64,000 nt of DNA from Sphingomonas immobilis (GCF_030580995.1 NZ_JAUQSZ010000005.1:210341-274340); one strand, 5' to 3'; shown: positions 46,094 through 55,753, numbered from the stretch's first letter. Made by a program: numbers and translations. Notes: generated by a model from the letters alone, not told the origin.

Positions 46094-46651
46094 TCAGTTC
46101 AGCCGACCCAACCCGGCGATCGTGCGATCGACCAGCGCCTTGTCGGCGTCCGCGCCGTGCTTCTCGGCGAGGATCGCGGCGGCCGCGCGGGTGGCGGCGT
46201 CGGCTGCCAGCGCACGGACTTCGGCGATCGCGGTGCGCTCGGCGGCGGCGATCTTGTCCTCGGCCATCTTCTGGCGGCGCGCGACGAGATCGGCGCTGTC
46301 GGCTTCCGCCTTGGCAAGCATCGCCTTGGCCTCAGCCTCCGCATGCGCGACGATCGCGGCGGCGTCGCCTTCGCTCGCGGCGTTGCGCGCTTTGGCCTGC
46401 GCCAGCTCGGCCTCGGCTTCCGCGCGCAGCTTGGCGGCTTCGTCGAGCTGGGTCTTGATCTGCGCGATCTTCGCGTCGAGCATGCCCGCGATCATCTTGG
46501 GCACCTTGGCGTACAGGATGATGCCGACCACGACGAGCATCGACAGAGCGACGAACATCGGCGGCGTCAGGACGCCGAACGCCGCCATCTCATGATGCAG
46601 CTCGGTCACGCCCGTCTGCGCCGCCATCGATGCGGGATGAGCTTCAGCCAT
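46094..46651 (-). CDS. atpF: FoF1 ATP synthase subunit b
   Basis: The 185-residue stalk subunit has one N-terminal membrane helix (FVALSMLVVVGIILYAKV) and a long Ala/Glu/Lys coiled coil. The N-terminal extension (MAEAHPASMAAQTG) and longer helix distinguish it from the adjacent b'. It overlaps b' by 8 bp. Last gene of the Fo operon; the F1 genes are not in this window. Confidence 0.93.
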   Translation of the reverse strand: MAEAHPASMAAQTGVTELHHEMAAFGVLTPPMFVALSMLVVVGIILYAKVPKMIAGMLDAKIAQIKTQLDEAAKLRAEAEAELAQAKARNAASEGDAAAIVAHAEAEAKAMLAKAEADSADLVARRQKMAEDKIAAAERTAIAEVRALAADAATRAAAAILAEKHGADADKALVDRTIAGLGRLN

Positions 46652-47138
46652 GCGCCAGTTCCGCCTTCACTTTGCCTTCGACCGTGGCGCGGTCGACCGA
46701 CACGCCCGACAGCTTGGCGACGATCTGCTCGACCGCCTCGACCGTCGTGCTTTCGATTTCCGCCACGGCGGTGGACTTGGCGGCGGCAACCGCGCCGGTC
46801 GCCTCCGCCAGCCGTGCCGCCGCCGCCGCGTCGCCCGCCTTCAACGCGGTCTCCGCATTGGCGGTGGCCGATGCCTTGGCCTCGGCCAGCGCCTTCAGCG
46901 CCGCCGAACGTGCGGTATCGAGACCCGCCTGATAGCGTTGCTCGCTGGCGAGCGCCGTCTGCCGTGCCGCCTCGGCGGCGGCGATGTCGCCCGAGATGCG
47001 AGCGTTACGGTCTTCGACCGTCCGCTCGATCTTGGGCACCATCGCCTTGCCGATCCCGAAATAGATCAGCGCGAACACGATCGCGAGCCAGAACAGCTGC
47101 GAGGCGTAGATCTCGCCGATCTGGGAAATCTGCGGCAT
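46644..47138 (-). CDS. atpG: FoF1 ATP synthase subunit b'
   Basis: The 164-residue b' subunit has an N-terminal membrane helix (FWLAIVFALIYFGIGKAMV) followed by a coiled coil. Alphaproteobacteria use b and b' as a heterodimer in the peripheral stalk; the pair here is consistent. It is 8 bp after atpE. The symbol follows the b' convention, also written atpF'. Confidence 0.9.
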   Translation of the reverse strand: MPQISQIGEIYASQLFWLAIVFALIYFGIGKAMVPKIERTVEDRNARISGDIAAAEAARQTALASEQRYQAGLDTARSAALKALAEAKASATANAETALKAGDAAAAARLAEATGAVAAAKSTAVAEIESTTVEAVEQIVAKLSGVSVDRATVEGKVKAELAHG

Positions 47139-47146
47139 TTCGGGGG

Positions 47147-47380
47147 TTAGCCCTTGACGACGAAGAGGATGAGGATCGCGACGACGAACGCGATCAGGCC
47201 GAGAAGCTCGGATGCCGCGAAGCCGATGAACAGGCGGCCCTGCTGGCCGTCTGCAGCGCCCGGATTGCGCAGCGCGCCTTCGAGGAACGAGCCGAACACG
47301 TTGCCCACGCCGAGTGCGGCGAGGCCGATGCCGATCGCTGCGAGGCCGGCACCGATGTACATTGCACCAAGATCAGTCAT
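47147..47380 (-). CDS. atpE: FoF1 ATP synthase subunit c
   Basis: The 77-residue c-ring subunit forms two hydrophobic helices with a polar loop (EGALRNPGAADGQQG). The ion-binding carboxylate is E58 in GFAASELLGL. It follows atpB in the operon. Confidence 0.96.
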   Translation of the reverse strand: MTDLGAMYIGAGLAAIGIGLAALGVGNVFGSFLEGALRNPGAADGQQGRLFIGFAASELLGLIAFVVAILILFVVKG

Positions 47381-47425
47381 GATAAGCTCCCTTAGAATTC
47401 GTAACGTAAGTGATTGAAATGTAAC

Positions 47426-48202
47426 TTAGTGCAGATGCACCGCGTCGTGGAGATAGAGCGAGGTCAGCAGCGCGAACACGTAAGCCTGGATCGCGCAGAC
47501 CAGCAGTTCGAGCGCCGAGACGCCGACGATCATCACGAAGCTGAGGATCGAGACGCCGTAGCCGATGCCGCCCGCATTCAGGCCCTGCACCACGAAGCTC
47601 GCGAACACTTCGAGCAGGATGTGCCCGGCGGTCATCGCGACGAACAGTCGCAGGCCGAGCGAGAACGGACGCACCAGGAACGAGACGAGCTCGACCGGGA
47701 TGATCACCGGCATCAGCCAGCCCGGCGCACCGTGCGGCACGAATAGCGAGAAGAACTTCAGGCCGTGCTTCGCAAGGCCGACGAACATCACGATCCCGAA
47801 CGAGAAGAACGCCAGCACCGCCGTTACCGTGATGTGGCTAGTCACCGCGAAGGTGTGCAGGCCCGGCACGATCGCCAGCGGCAGCACGCCGACCAGGTTC
47901 GAGAAGAGGATGAAGAAGAACAGCGAGAAGATGTACGGCGCATATTTCTTGCCGCCCTTGCCGATGTTCACGCGCGCCATGTCGTCGATGAAGGTGACCA
48001 TCATCTCGACCAGCACCTGCCAACGGCCGGGAATGAGCTGGCGCTTGAGGCCGCCGCTCACCAGCACGGCGAGCAACACGCCGACCACGACCATGAACAA
48101 AGCGGAATTGGTGAAGGACAGATCGAACCCACCGATGTGGATCGGCCGCACCAAAGGTGCGACGTGGAACTGCTCCATCGGGTCGATCTTGCCGGCGCTC
48201 AT
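47426..48202 (-). CDS. atpB: FoF1 ATP synthase subunit a
   Basis: The 258-residue membrane subunit forms the proton half-channels with the c-ring. The essential arginine lies in the helix LVRPFSLGLRLFVAMTAGHILL. It overlaps atpI by 4 bp. Confidence 0.97.
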   Translation of the reverse strand: MSAGKIDPMEQFHVAPLVRPIHIGGFDLSFTNSALFMVVVGVLLAVLVSGGLKRQLIPGRWQVLVEMMVTFIDDMARVNIGKGGKKYAPYIFSLFFFILFSNLVGVLPLAIVPGLHTFAVTSHITVTAVLAFFSFGIVMFVGLAKHGLKFFSLFVPHGAPGWLMPVIIPVELVSFLVRPFSLGLRLFVAMTAGHILLEVFASFVVQGLNAGGIGYGVSILSFVMIVGVSALELLVCAIQAYVFALLTSLYLHDAVHLH

Positions 48203-48492
48203 TCGGCGCGCTCCTTCGAAATACGGTAGATGTTGCGGAAGGCGACGATGACGCTCAGCACGATGAGAATCAGCATCGCCCAGGGCTTGGTGCCGGCCCA
48301 GTAATCGATCGCATAGCCGATCACGCCGCCGCCGAGCGGGGCGCCGATCAGCTCCATCAGCACGCGCGAGCCCTGCGCATAGCCCTTGGGTTGCGGCTTC
48401 ACCGGGGTTTTCGCCGCACGCGCCTCGTCCGCCGCCTTCGCCTGCGCGATGCGGTCATCAAGGTCATCGTTGTGGCGAAGTTCGGCCAACAC
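48199..48492 (-). CDS. atpI: AtpI/AtpZ-family ATP synthase assembly protein
   Basis: The 97-residue protein has two hydrophobic helices (LMELIGAPLGGGVIGYAIDYW, PWAMLILIVLSVIVAF) and opens the Fo operon. It is thought to aid c-ring assembly or Mg supply. The start is GTG, with AGGA about 9 bases upstream. Confidence 0.85.
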   Translation of the reverse strand: MLAELRHNDDLDDRIAQAKAADEARAAKTPVKPQPKGYAQGSRVLMELIGAPLGGGVIGYAIDYWAGTKPWAMLILIVLSVIVAFRNIYRISKERAE

Positions 48493-48570
48493 CCCGGCAT
48501 CCTGATAAGAAAACGCCGCCGGGCTTGCGCACGGCGACGGGAAACAAGGGGTAATGCCCCCGTTGGGGTG

Positions 48571-48599
48571 CGTTTAGAAAAGGGGTGCGGCCAAGTCAA
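48571..48599 (-). promoter_or_regulatory. Candidate sigma-70 promoter of the atp operon
   Basis: On the minus strand TTGACT (48599-48594) is followed after 17 bases by TAAACG (48576-48571), about 80 bp before atpI. The -10 is a weak match. Confidence 0.45.
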
Positions 48600-48653
48600 C
48601 CGACTCGGATCCTGCACTTTTGGCCACTATAGTCGCGGCGGGCGAAGACCCCG

Positions 48654-49022
48654 TCAGACGCAGCGCGAATCACGCTCCGGCGCACCGCTCCCGCGCGTCG
48701 CCCAGCCGCCGCCCGGCGTCTTGTACTTTTCGCCCGGCGCGGTCTTGAGGATCAGGTTGCAGCCCGATGTGAAGGCGAACTGCTCGACCGTGGCACCCGC
48801 AGCGGCGCTCTCGGTATATTTGGCCTTGCGCTGGATATTGATGTTGCTGACCAGCGCGCGCAGCTCGGCCGAGCCCGCACCGACCACGCCGAGGTAGCCG
48901 TCGGGCTGCTCGCCCACCTGCCCGGCCGAGCGCGCCGCCTGATAGGCGGGATCGCGCTGCGCGACGGCGGGCGCTGCGATAAGCGCGGCGGCGATAAGTG
49001 CGGCGGAAACAAACGTCTTCAT
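48654..49022 (-). CDS. ydbL: YdbL family (DUF1318) periplasmic protein
   Basis: The 122-residue protein has a signal peptide (MKTFVSAALIAAALIAAPAVA) and a YdbL-like body (ARSAGQVGEQPDGYLGVVG...NINIQRKAKYTE). In E. coli YdbL works with YdbH and YnbE in outer-membrane phospholipid homeostasis. It is immediately downstream of ynbE. Confidence 0.88.
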   Translation of the reverse strand: MKTFVSAALIAAALIAAPAVAQRDPAYQAARSAGQVGEQPDGYLGVVGAGSAELRALVSNINIQRKAKYTESAAAGATVEQFAFTSGCNLILKTAPGEKYKTPGGGWATRGSGAPERDSRCV

Positions 49023-49023
49023 C

Positions 49024-49206
49024 TCAGAAAATCCCCGGATTCGACTGGATCAACGATTTCGCCTCGCCATCGAGACGATAGACGACCTCCTGCGTCACGT
49101 TGATGTTGAGATTGATCACGATCGGCTTGTCCGGCGCGGTGACGTTGACGCAGCCCGATGTCAGGCTGGCGAGCGCCGCGCAGGCGATGATGACTGGTCT
49201 CTTCAT
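49024..49206 (-). CDS. ynbE: YnbE family lipoprotein
   Basis: The 60-residue lipoprotein (MKRPVIIACAALASLTSGC) continues with IVINLNINVTQEVVYRLDGEAKSL. In E. coli YnbE is an outer-membrane lipoprotein that forms an intermembrane bridge with YdbH. An in-frame ATG at 49257 overlaps the ydbH stop (ATGA) and could be the true start, giving a longer N-region. Confidence 0.85.
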   Translation of the reverse strand: MKRPVIIACAALASLTSGCVNVTAPDKPIVINLNINVTQEVVYRLDGEAKSLIQSNPGIF

Positions 49207-49253
49207 CCTGTGACTCGTCGGTGTCCTTACGATATTCGTCAATCCTGTTTCGG

Positions 49254-52200
49254 TCATGGCGCATTCTCGCTTGCGGGAGGCTGAACGGGTTTGGGGGCGG
49301 AGCCGCGTTTCTTTTTCTGCTCCTCGAGCAGCGCGGGCAGGTTTCGCTCGATCAGGCGGCGCGGGTCGTAGAAGGACTGCGCCGAATCGATGAGCTGGCG
49401 GAAGGGCGCCTTGATCGTCACATTGAAGACGAGCGGCAGCTTCTGCAGCCGGTCGAGCAGGAAGTTGCGCTTGGTTCCCTCGCCCTGCGCGACGCCGGCG
49501 AAGCGCACCTGCGTGATCATCTCGCCCGCCAGCGGCCCGTTCATCTCGATGCCGAGCCGCTTGTAGCGCAGCGACTTGAGCGACTGGAAGGCGAGGTTGC
49601 CCCAGAAGCCGACGTCCTTCTGGCTGACTTCGCCGACATAAGCGATCGTGCCGCCCTCCCCGCTCGTGACGGAAAGGTTGCCGTTTTCGATTCGCCCGCC
49701 GGTGCTGTCGAAGATCATCGGCAGCACGCCCGCGAAGGTGCCGGTCGCGTCGAGGTTCTTGAACTCGAACTGCTGGAGGAACAACCCGGCGTCCATGTTG
49801 GAGACACGGAAGGTCATGCGTCGCTCCACCGGCTGCGCGAAGTCGAGGACGGTCGGCTCCAGCACCAGCGCGCCGCCCGCGAACGGCCAGCGCCCATCCT
49901 CGATCTTCACGCGCGTGCCGGGCAGCAATTGCAGGCGGATCGTGCCGTCGCTGACCGGCACGCCGGGGTTTATCGTCTTGATCCGCACGATCTGGCCGGG
50001 CGCGCTCTGCAGGGTGAGCAGATCGGTGAAGCGGATCGTGCCGGATATGCCCGAGACGGTGCCGAACGCGGCGGCGAGATCGGTCGCGCCGGTGCCGAAG
50101 CTGCCGTCGCTGGTCACGCCGGCCTTGTCCCAGCGGATATGCCCCTCGCCCGAGACCGTGCCAACGACGGCGGCGATCACGCCGAAGGTGAGCGGCGTAA
50201 TCTGGTCGGGCTGGAAATCCTTGCCGAAGCTGATGCCAGGCACGGTCAGATCGGCATGACCGGTCGCAGTGTTGAGATCGTGCAGGATCGCGACATCGGC
50301 AACCTTGGTCCGCGTCGCGGGCTCGGCCAGCATCCCCCTCACGCTGATGCGCCCGCCGGTGAGATCGAGCGCGACCGCATCGGCGGCAAGCGGCTTGAAG
50401 CGCGGCGCGTCGGTAACGGCATCGGCGACCGCGAGGGTGCCGGTAAGGCCGAGCCTGCCGGCCGCGAAGCGCCAGTCGCCCGCCGCCGCCGACAGCAGCA
50501 GCGGCACGTTGGCGATCTGTCCCCCGCCGCCGGACAAACGCCCGCCGAGGCCAGCCTTGCCCGCGCCGCCCTCGATCTTTGCGAAATCGAGCCGGGTCTG
50601 GCGATCGGCCGGACCGAGCCGAGCAGCTACGCCTGCCAGCGTGAAACCGCTGTCGCTCAGCCGCAGCGATCCGCCCGATGCCGCCAGCGAAAGCGGTGCG
50701 CCGCCCATCGTACCGGTCAGTTTCGCCGCCGCAAGACGCGCGCCGCCGCCGAGCCTGCCACCGAGCAAGGTCACGAGGCCCGCGCCTTGCGGGCATAGCG
50801 ACAGGCGCGCGGGGTCGAGGTCGAGGCTCGACACGGCGACGCGGCGCACGCTCAGCGGTGTGCAGGACGGGTTGACGATCACCCGGTCGCGGCCATTCCA
50901 GTAGAGCGACAGCGGCGCGCGCAGTTCGTCGACGCGGCCACCCGCGAGTGGGCCGGAAAGCGTAGCGATGGTCTCGACATGCGTGTTGCCGCCGGGCGTC
51001 GCGCTGAAACGAACCGGCGCGAGCGCGATGCGCGCGCCGCCGGCCTGATAAGGCGCGATCGTGGCGACGCCCTGCGCCGCGCCGCCGGGCGCCTGCGCGA
51101 GCGTGACGCGCGCATCGGGCAGGCCACCGCCACCCATCATCACGGCGGTGTCGATCCGCACGCCGTCGTTCGGCCAGCCGTAATGCAGCCCCGATCCGCC
51201 GCCGACCGACAGATACGCGCCCGATGCGGCCCGCGCTTCGATGCGTGGCACTGCGATCATATTGCTGGTGCCGAGCGCCACCGAAAGATCGGTGCTCAGA
51301 TCGGCCGCGCGCGCCGCCTTCGCCCCCGCATCGGCGATGGCTTGCACGATCGGCGCGAGCGGGGTGCCCGCCCCCGTCTCGCGATAGGCGGCGAGCGTGT
51401 GCAATGTCGCGGCAGACGCCGACACAGCGCGCGCCTCGATCCGCCCGTTGAGCTTCGCGCCGCCGTTCCAGAAACCGTATTGCCCGCGCAGCGTCAGCGC
51501 CTTGCCGCCCACGCCGCCCGCCGCGAAAGCGCCGCTGCCGAGTTGCGCGGTTCCGCCGGTGTATTTGGCCGTACCGTTGAAGCCGATCCTGCCGCCCAGC
51601 GCCGCCGCGCGCATGCCGTCGCGTTCCACCGACGCCACCGCGAGGCGGGCATTGCCCGCCCAGCTTTCGAGATGCTTGCCGAGGCGCAGGCTGAGCGTTA
51701 CCGCGGGCGATGCGGCGGCAATACCGCCGCAAGCGATGGCGCGTGCGCGCACCGGGCCTTTCAATGTGGACGCGCCGCTCGCGACGGTTACGGAGAATGC
51801 CGCCTGCGCGTCGGCGATATCGCAGCCGGCCTGCTTCCATCGCCGCGTCACTACCGCCACGCGCCCGGCGAAGCCGTCGCTCAGCAGTCCGCTCCCGCTC
51901 AGCTTGACGCCGACCACGCCCTGCGGCGCCTCGATCCGCATCCGCCCGTCCTCGACGCCAAGGCGGATCGCGGGCAGCGCGAACGGCGCGCCGGTCGCTT
52001 TCGGCAGCAGCCGGTCGAGCGCGCCGAACGACAGCGCGCCGTTCACGAGCCGCGCGCGCGTCCGCACCCGCCCTGCCCGCACGCCGCGTACCTGCGCACC
52101 GCCGGTGCTGATCGCGGTATCGAGTTCGACCCAGTCGGCGACGAGATCGGGATGCGCGGGATCGCCCAGCACGACGTTGGTGAGGCGCTGCCGACTGAAT

Positions 52201-52412
52201 CCGAGATCGGCGATCTCGTAGCGCCCCGGCACCTGCTGCCCCGCTAGAAAACGATCGGCATAGCCGCGCGCGATCTGCTTGCGTTGCGTCCACAGCGCGA
52301 TCAGCGCGACGAGCAGCAACAGCGCCGCCACCAACAGGACGCGGCGCAGGCGCGCGAAGCCCCAGCGACTGCGATATTGCGCGTCCGGCTCGTCGATCCT
52401 GTCCGCCGTCAC
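49254..52412 (-). CDS. ydbH: YdbH family AsmA-like intermembrane protein
   Basis: The 1052-residue protein has an N-terminal membrane anchor (LRRVLLVAALLLLVALIALW, residues 23-45) and a very long repetitive beta region. In E. coli YdbH is one of three AsmA-like proteins (with TamB and YhdP) that move phospholipid to the outer membrane. It heads a ydbH-ynbE-ydbL operon. The C-terminal part KAPFRQLIDSAQSFYDPRRLIE is conserved in the family. Confidence 0.85.
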   Translation of the reverse strand: MTADRIDEPDAQYRSRWGFARLRRVLLVAALLLLVALIALWTQRKQIARGYADRFLAGQQVPGRYEIADLGFSRQRLTNVVLGDPAHPDLVADWVELDTAISTGGAQVRGVRAGRVRTRARLVNGALSFGALDRLLPKATGAPFALPAIRLGVEDGRMRIEAPQGVVGVKLSGSGLLSDGFAGRVAVVTRRWKQAGCDIADAQAAFSVTVASGASTLKGPVRARAIACGGIAAASPAVTLSLRLGKHLESWAGNARLAVASVERDGMRAAALGGRIGFNGTAKYTGGTAQLGSGAFAAGGVGGKALTLRGQYGFWNGGAKLNGRIEARAVSASAATLHTLAAYRETGAGTPLAPIVQAIADAGAKAARAADLSTDLSVALGTSNMIAVPRIEARAASGAYLSVGGGSGLHYGWPNDGVRIDTAVMMGGGGLPDARVTLAQAPGGAAQGVATIAPYQAGGARIALAPVRFSATPGGNTHVETIATLSGPLAGGRVDELRAPLSLYWNGRDRVIVNPSCTPLSVRRVAVSSLDLDPARLSLCPQGAGLVTLLGGRLGGGARLAAAKLTGTMGGAPLSLAASGGSLRLSDSGFTLAGVAARLGPADRQTRLDFAKIEGGAGKAGLGGRLSGGGGQIANVPLLLSAAAGDWRFAAGRLGLTGTLAVADAVTDAPRFKPLAADAVALDLTGGRISVRGMLAEPATRTKVADVAILHDLNTATGHADLTVPGISFGKDFQPDQITPLTFGVIAAVVGTVSGEGHIRWDKAGVTSDGSFGTGATDLAAAFGTVSGISGTIRFTDLLTLQSAPGQIVRIKTINPGVPVSDGTIRLQLLPGTRVKIEDGRWPFAGGALVLEPTVLDFAQPVERRMTFRVSNMDAGLFLQQFEFKNLDATGTFAGVLPMIFDSTGGRIENGNLSVTSGEGGTIAYVGEVSQKDVGFWGNLAFQSLKSLRYKRLGIEMNGPLAGEMITQVRFAGVAQGEGTKRNFLLDRLQKLPLVFNVTIKAPFRQLIDSAQSFYDPRRLIERNLPALLEEQKKKRGSAPKPVQPPASENAP

Positions 52413-52502
52413 GCTGCGTCACTACTCCCGAAACCGGCCCACACTAGGTCACGCGCGCCGCAATTGCACGTCCGCCGCCCGGGCATTAAGCGATGGACCG
52501 CG

Positions 52503-53201
52503 ATGAGCGTTCCGCAGCCCCCTTTTTCTGGCCCAGACCACAGCGGCCACCGCGCGCGCCTGCGCAAGCGCCTCGCCGAGCAGGGCGGCGACGGGCTGCT
52601 CGACCATGAGCTCATCGAATATCTGCTCGCGCTCGCCATTCCCCGTCGCGACACCAAGCCGCTGGCGAAGGCGCTGCTGGCGGAGTTCGGCGGCATCGGC
52701 GGGCTGCTGACCGCCGATGCCGAGGCGCTGTCGCGCGTCTCAGGCATGGGCGAGACGTCGATCGCGGCGATCAAGATCGCGCATGCCGCCGCGATCCGAC
52801 TGGTCCGGGCCGAGGTCGCGGCCAAGCCGGTGCTCGCCAACTGGCAGGCGTTGCTCGACTATCTCCGTGCCGACATGGCGCATCGCACCAACGAATGCGT
52901 GCGCGTGCTGCATCTCAACGCACGCAACATGCTGATCCGCGACGAGAAGATGAGCGAGGGCACGATCGACGAAGCGGCGGTCTACGTGCGCGAGGTGATC
53001 CGCCGGGCGACCGATCTCGGCTCCGCCGCCATCATCCTCGTCCACAATCACCCGAGCGGAGACCCCGCCCCCAGCCGCGCCGATATCGAGATCACGCGCC
53101 GCGTCGGGCAAGCGGGCAAGCCGCTGGGCATCGCGCTGCACGATCACATCATCATCGGCGCGGAAGGCCATTCGAGCCTGCGCGCGATGGGACTGATCTA
53201 G
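52503..53201 (+). CDS. radC: RadC/JAB-domain protein
   Basis: The 232-residue protein has a helix-hairpin-helix N-terminus (LTADAEALSRVSGMGETSIAAIKIAHA) and a C-terminal JAB/MPN+ domain with HNHPSGDPAPSRADIEITRR. Despite the name, a role in repair is unproven. The start ATG at 52503 gives the usual length. Confidence 0.92.
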   Translation: MSVPQPPFSGPDHSGHRARLRKRLAEQGGDGLLDHELIEYLLALAIPRRDTKPLAKALLAEFGGIGGLLTADAEALSRVSGMGETSIAAIKIAHAAAIRLVRAEVAAKPVLANWQALLDYLRADMAHRTNECVRVLHLNARNMLIRDEKMSEGTIDEAAVYVREVIRRATDLGSAAIILVHNHPSGDPAPSRADIEITRRVGQAGKPLGIALHDHIIIGAEGHSSLRAMGLI

Positions 53202-53497
53202 ATACTCATCTCGACCGTCGCCGCGTCGCCCGGCACCAATCCCGTCTGCTTGCGCACCGCCGCCTTGACCGGCAGCAGATAGCCGCCGTCGCGCGGGAAC
53301 AGCGAGGTGCGGAATTCGACCCCGCCGATCTGCGCCGAGACCGGCACGCAACCCCAGCCATAGCTCGCCGTGCGCGCGGCATCGGCGACCGCGCCGACAT
53401 GCTCTTCCGGGATCGGCACGAAATAGAAGGGCGCTGGCCCGCGCCATTCGATGACCGGCGCGACGAAGGCGATCGTGAGGATGGGGTCGAGGTCCAC
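53198..53497 (-). CDS. DUF1905 protein
   Basis: The 99-residue protein fits DUF1905: IEWRGPAPFYFVPIPEEH, GWGCVPVSAQIGGVEFRTSLFPRDGGYLLPVKAAVRK, and GDAATVEMSI. It is a small beta protein of unknown function. It overlaps radC by 4 bp on the opposite strand. Confidence 0.85.
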   Translation of the reverse strand: MDLDPILTIAFVAPVIEWRGPAPFYFVPIPEEHVGAVADAARTASYGWGCVPVSAQIGGVEFRTSLFPRDGGYLLPVKAAVRKQTGLVPGDAATVEMSI

Positions 53498-53526
53498 GCG
53501 CGAGACCTAGCAAGCAGCGCCTGCAC

Positions 53527-53562
53527 GAGAAAGGCCGCCGGACCCTTTCGGATTCGGCGGCC
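53527..53562 (-). terminator. Terminator after the EF-hand gene
   Basis: On the minus strand GGCCGCCG...CGGCGGCC is followed by TTTCTC, 28 bp after the EF-hand gene. Confidence 0.6.
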
Positions 53563-53589
53563 AGCTCGCTGCGTGCGAACCGTGAGGCG

Positions 53590-54108
53590 TTACGACTGGC
53601 CCTGCGACAGGAAACCGGTCAGCTCGGTCTTGGACACCGACTTGCTCTTGTCCTTGTCGGCGGAGGCGAAGGCCTGGCCGACCCAGGTCTTGGTCGCCGG
53701 CGCGTCGGCCTTGGTCGACGGATCGCTGGCACTCTTCAGCGCGACCATCCAGGCGCCGAACTCGGCCTTGTCGAGCGTGCCGTCCTTGTTCTTGTCGTAG
53801 GTCGAGAATTCGTTGTCGACTACGGCCGCAACCTGCGTCGCTGCGGACGCGGGCTGGCCGGTGGTCTGCGCCGGGGCAGCCTGTGCTACCGCCGGATCGG
53901 CGGGCGCCTGCGCCGTGGGGGCAGGAGCCGCAGCAGCCGGAGCGGCGGCGCTGGGATCGACCGGAGTCGTCTGCACGGGCGCGGCCGGAGCAGTCGGCGC
54001 TGCGGCGGCGGGAGCAGCGGGCGTGGTCTGCGGATCGGCCGGCTTGTCCTGCGCAAATGCCGGGGCGGCAACGGTGATGGCGGTGGCAAGAAGAACATAT
54101 TTCAGCAT
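53590..54108 (-). CDS. Secreted EF-hand calcium-binding protein
   Basis: The 172-residue protein has a signal peptide (MLKYVLLATAITVAAPAFA), an Ala/Pro/Thr-rich linker (residues 21-95), and two EF-hand loops: D105-E116 in DKNKDGTLDKAE and D151-E162 in DKDKSKSVSKTE. The second loop has a Lys-rich version and may bind calcium weakly. Role unknown. Confidence 0.85.
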   Translation of the reverse strand: MLKYVLLATAITVAAPAFAQDKPADPQTTPAAPAAAAPTAPAAPVQTTPVDPSAAAPAAAAPAPTAQAPADPAVAQAAPAQTTGQPASAATQVAAVVDNEFSTYDKNKDGTLDKAEFGAWMVALKSASDPSTKADAPATKTWVGQAFASADKDKSKSVSKTELTGFLSQGQS

Positions 54109-54304
54109 GAAGAATCTCCACTTTGTGTTCTGAACTATATTGAGGCTGCGGCGGCGGATGCTTTCGCGAACCTTCGGGAAAAGAACCGTTGGCTTGCCGA
54201 AATGGTCCCTGCGCGAAGCGTTTGGCGCGTCGGCTCGTCCCTGCTAACGCGCGGCTCATCGCGAGTCAGACGCGAATCCGCGACAATCCGCCCGAAGGAA
54301 ACAC

Positions 54305-55615
54305 ATGGTCCCCCGTTATTCCCGCCCCGACATGGTTGCGATCTGGACGCCGGAGGCGCGCTTCCGCATCTGGTTCGAGATCGAGGCGCACGCCACCGAC
54401 GCGCTGGCCGAGCTCGGCGTGGTGCCGAAATCGGCGGCCAAGGCGCTGTGGGACTGGTGGGCGACGAACCCGGCGATCGACGTCGCGGCGATCGACGCGA
54501 TCGAGGCCGTCACCAAGCACGACGTCATCGCCTTCCTCACCTGGGTGGCGGAGCAGGTCGGCGACGAGGCGCGCTTCATGCACCAGGGCATGACCAGCTC
54601 GGACGTGCTCGACACCTGCCTCGCGGTGCAGCTCGCGCGCGCCTCCGATATCCTGCTGGCCGATCTCGACGCGCTGCTGGCGGCGATCAAGACGCGCGCG
54701 TTCGAGCACAAGATGACGCCGACGATCGGCCGCAGCCACGGCATCCATGCCGAGCCGGTGACGTTCGGTCTGAAGATGGCCGAGGCCTATGCCGAGTTCG
54801 CGCGCTGCAAGAAGCGGCTGATCGCGGCGCGCGAGGATATCGCCACCTGCGCGATCTCGGGCGCGGTCGGCACCTTCGCCAATATCGACCCGTCGGTGGA
54901 GGTGCATGTCGCCGAGAAGCTCGGCCTGTCGGTCGAGCCCGTATCGACGCAGGTCATCCCGCGTGACCGGCACGCGATGTTCTTCGCGACGCTGGGCGTG
55001 ATCGCCTCGTCGATCGAGCGGCTTGCGGTCGAGGTGCGGCACCTGCAGCGCACCGAAGTGCTGGAGGCGGAGGAATATTTCTCGCCGGGTCAGAAGGGCA
55101 GCTCGGCGATGCCGCACAAGCGCAACCCGGTGCTGACCGAGAACCTCACCGGCCTCGCCCGCGTCGTGCGCGCGGCGGTGGTGCCGGCGCTGGAGAACGT
55201 CGCGCTGTGGCATGAGCGCGATATCTCGCACTCCTCCGTCGAGCGCTTCTTCGGGCCGGACGCGACGATCACGCTCGACTTCGCGCTGGCGCGGCTGACC
55301 GGGGTGATCGAGAAGCTGCTCGTGTATCCGGCGCGGATGGAGAAGAACCTCAACAAGATGGGTGGCCTCGTCCATTCGCAGCGCGTGCTGCTGGCGCTGA
55401 CACAGGCGGGGGTGAGCCGCGAGGACAGCTACCGCCTCGTCCAGCGCAACGCGATGAAGGTTTGGGAATCGGACGGCGAGCTTTCGCTGCTCGAGCTGCT
55501 CAAGGCCGATGCGGAAGTGACGGCTGCGCTGTCGCCGGAGGAGATCGAGGACAAGTTCGATCTCGGCTATCACCTCAAGCACGTCGACACGATTTTCGCG
55601 CGAGTGTTCGACTAA
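54305..55615 (+). CDS. purB: Adenylosuccinate lyase
   Basis: The 436-residue enzyme catalyses two steps of purine synthesis. Blocks: MVPRYSRPDMVAIW, HDVIAFLTWVAEQVG, FMHQGMTSSDVLDTCLAVQL, TIGRSHGIHAEPVTFGLK, and the fumarase-superfamily signature GQKGSSAMPHKRNP (residues about 262-275). ATG at 54305. Confidence 0.97.
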   Translation: MVPRYSRPDMVAIWTPEARFRIWFEIEAHATDALAELGVVPKSAAKALWDWWATNPAIDVAAIDAIEAVTKHDVIAFLTWVAEQVGDEARFMHQGMTSSDVLDTCLAVQLARASDILLADLDALLAAIKTRAFEHKMTPTIGRSHGIHAEPVTFGLKMAEAYAEFARCKKRLIAAREDIATCAISGAVGTFANIDPSVEVHVAEKLGLSVEPVSTQVIPRDRHAMFFATLGVIASSIERLAVEVRHLQRTEVLEAEEYFSPGQKGSSAMPHKRNPVLTENLTGLARVVRAAVVPALENVALWHERDISHSSVERFFGPDATITLDFALARLTGVIEKLLVYPARMEKNLNKMGGLVHSQRVLLALTQAGVSREDSYRLVQRNAMKVWESDGELSLLELLKADAEVTAALSPEEIEDKFDLGYHLKHVDTIFARVFD

Positions 55616-55753
55616 AGTCTCAACTCATCGACAAAATGGCACGGTTCAGCGTGCAAATGCTGCAACTGCGAATGCGCGTAATAATATTGCGCAATCGAGC
55701 AACAAATTTCATATCGCCGGTGCCGGACTGATCCGGCATTCGGAGACCCAACC

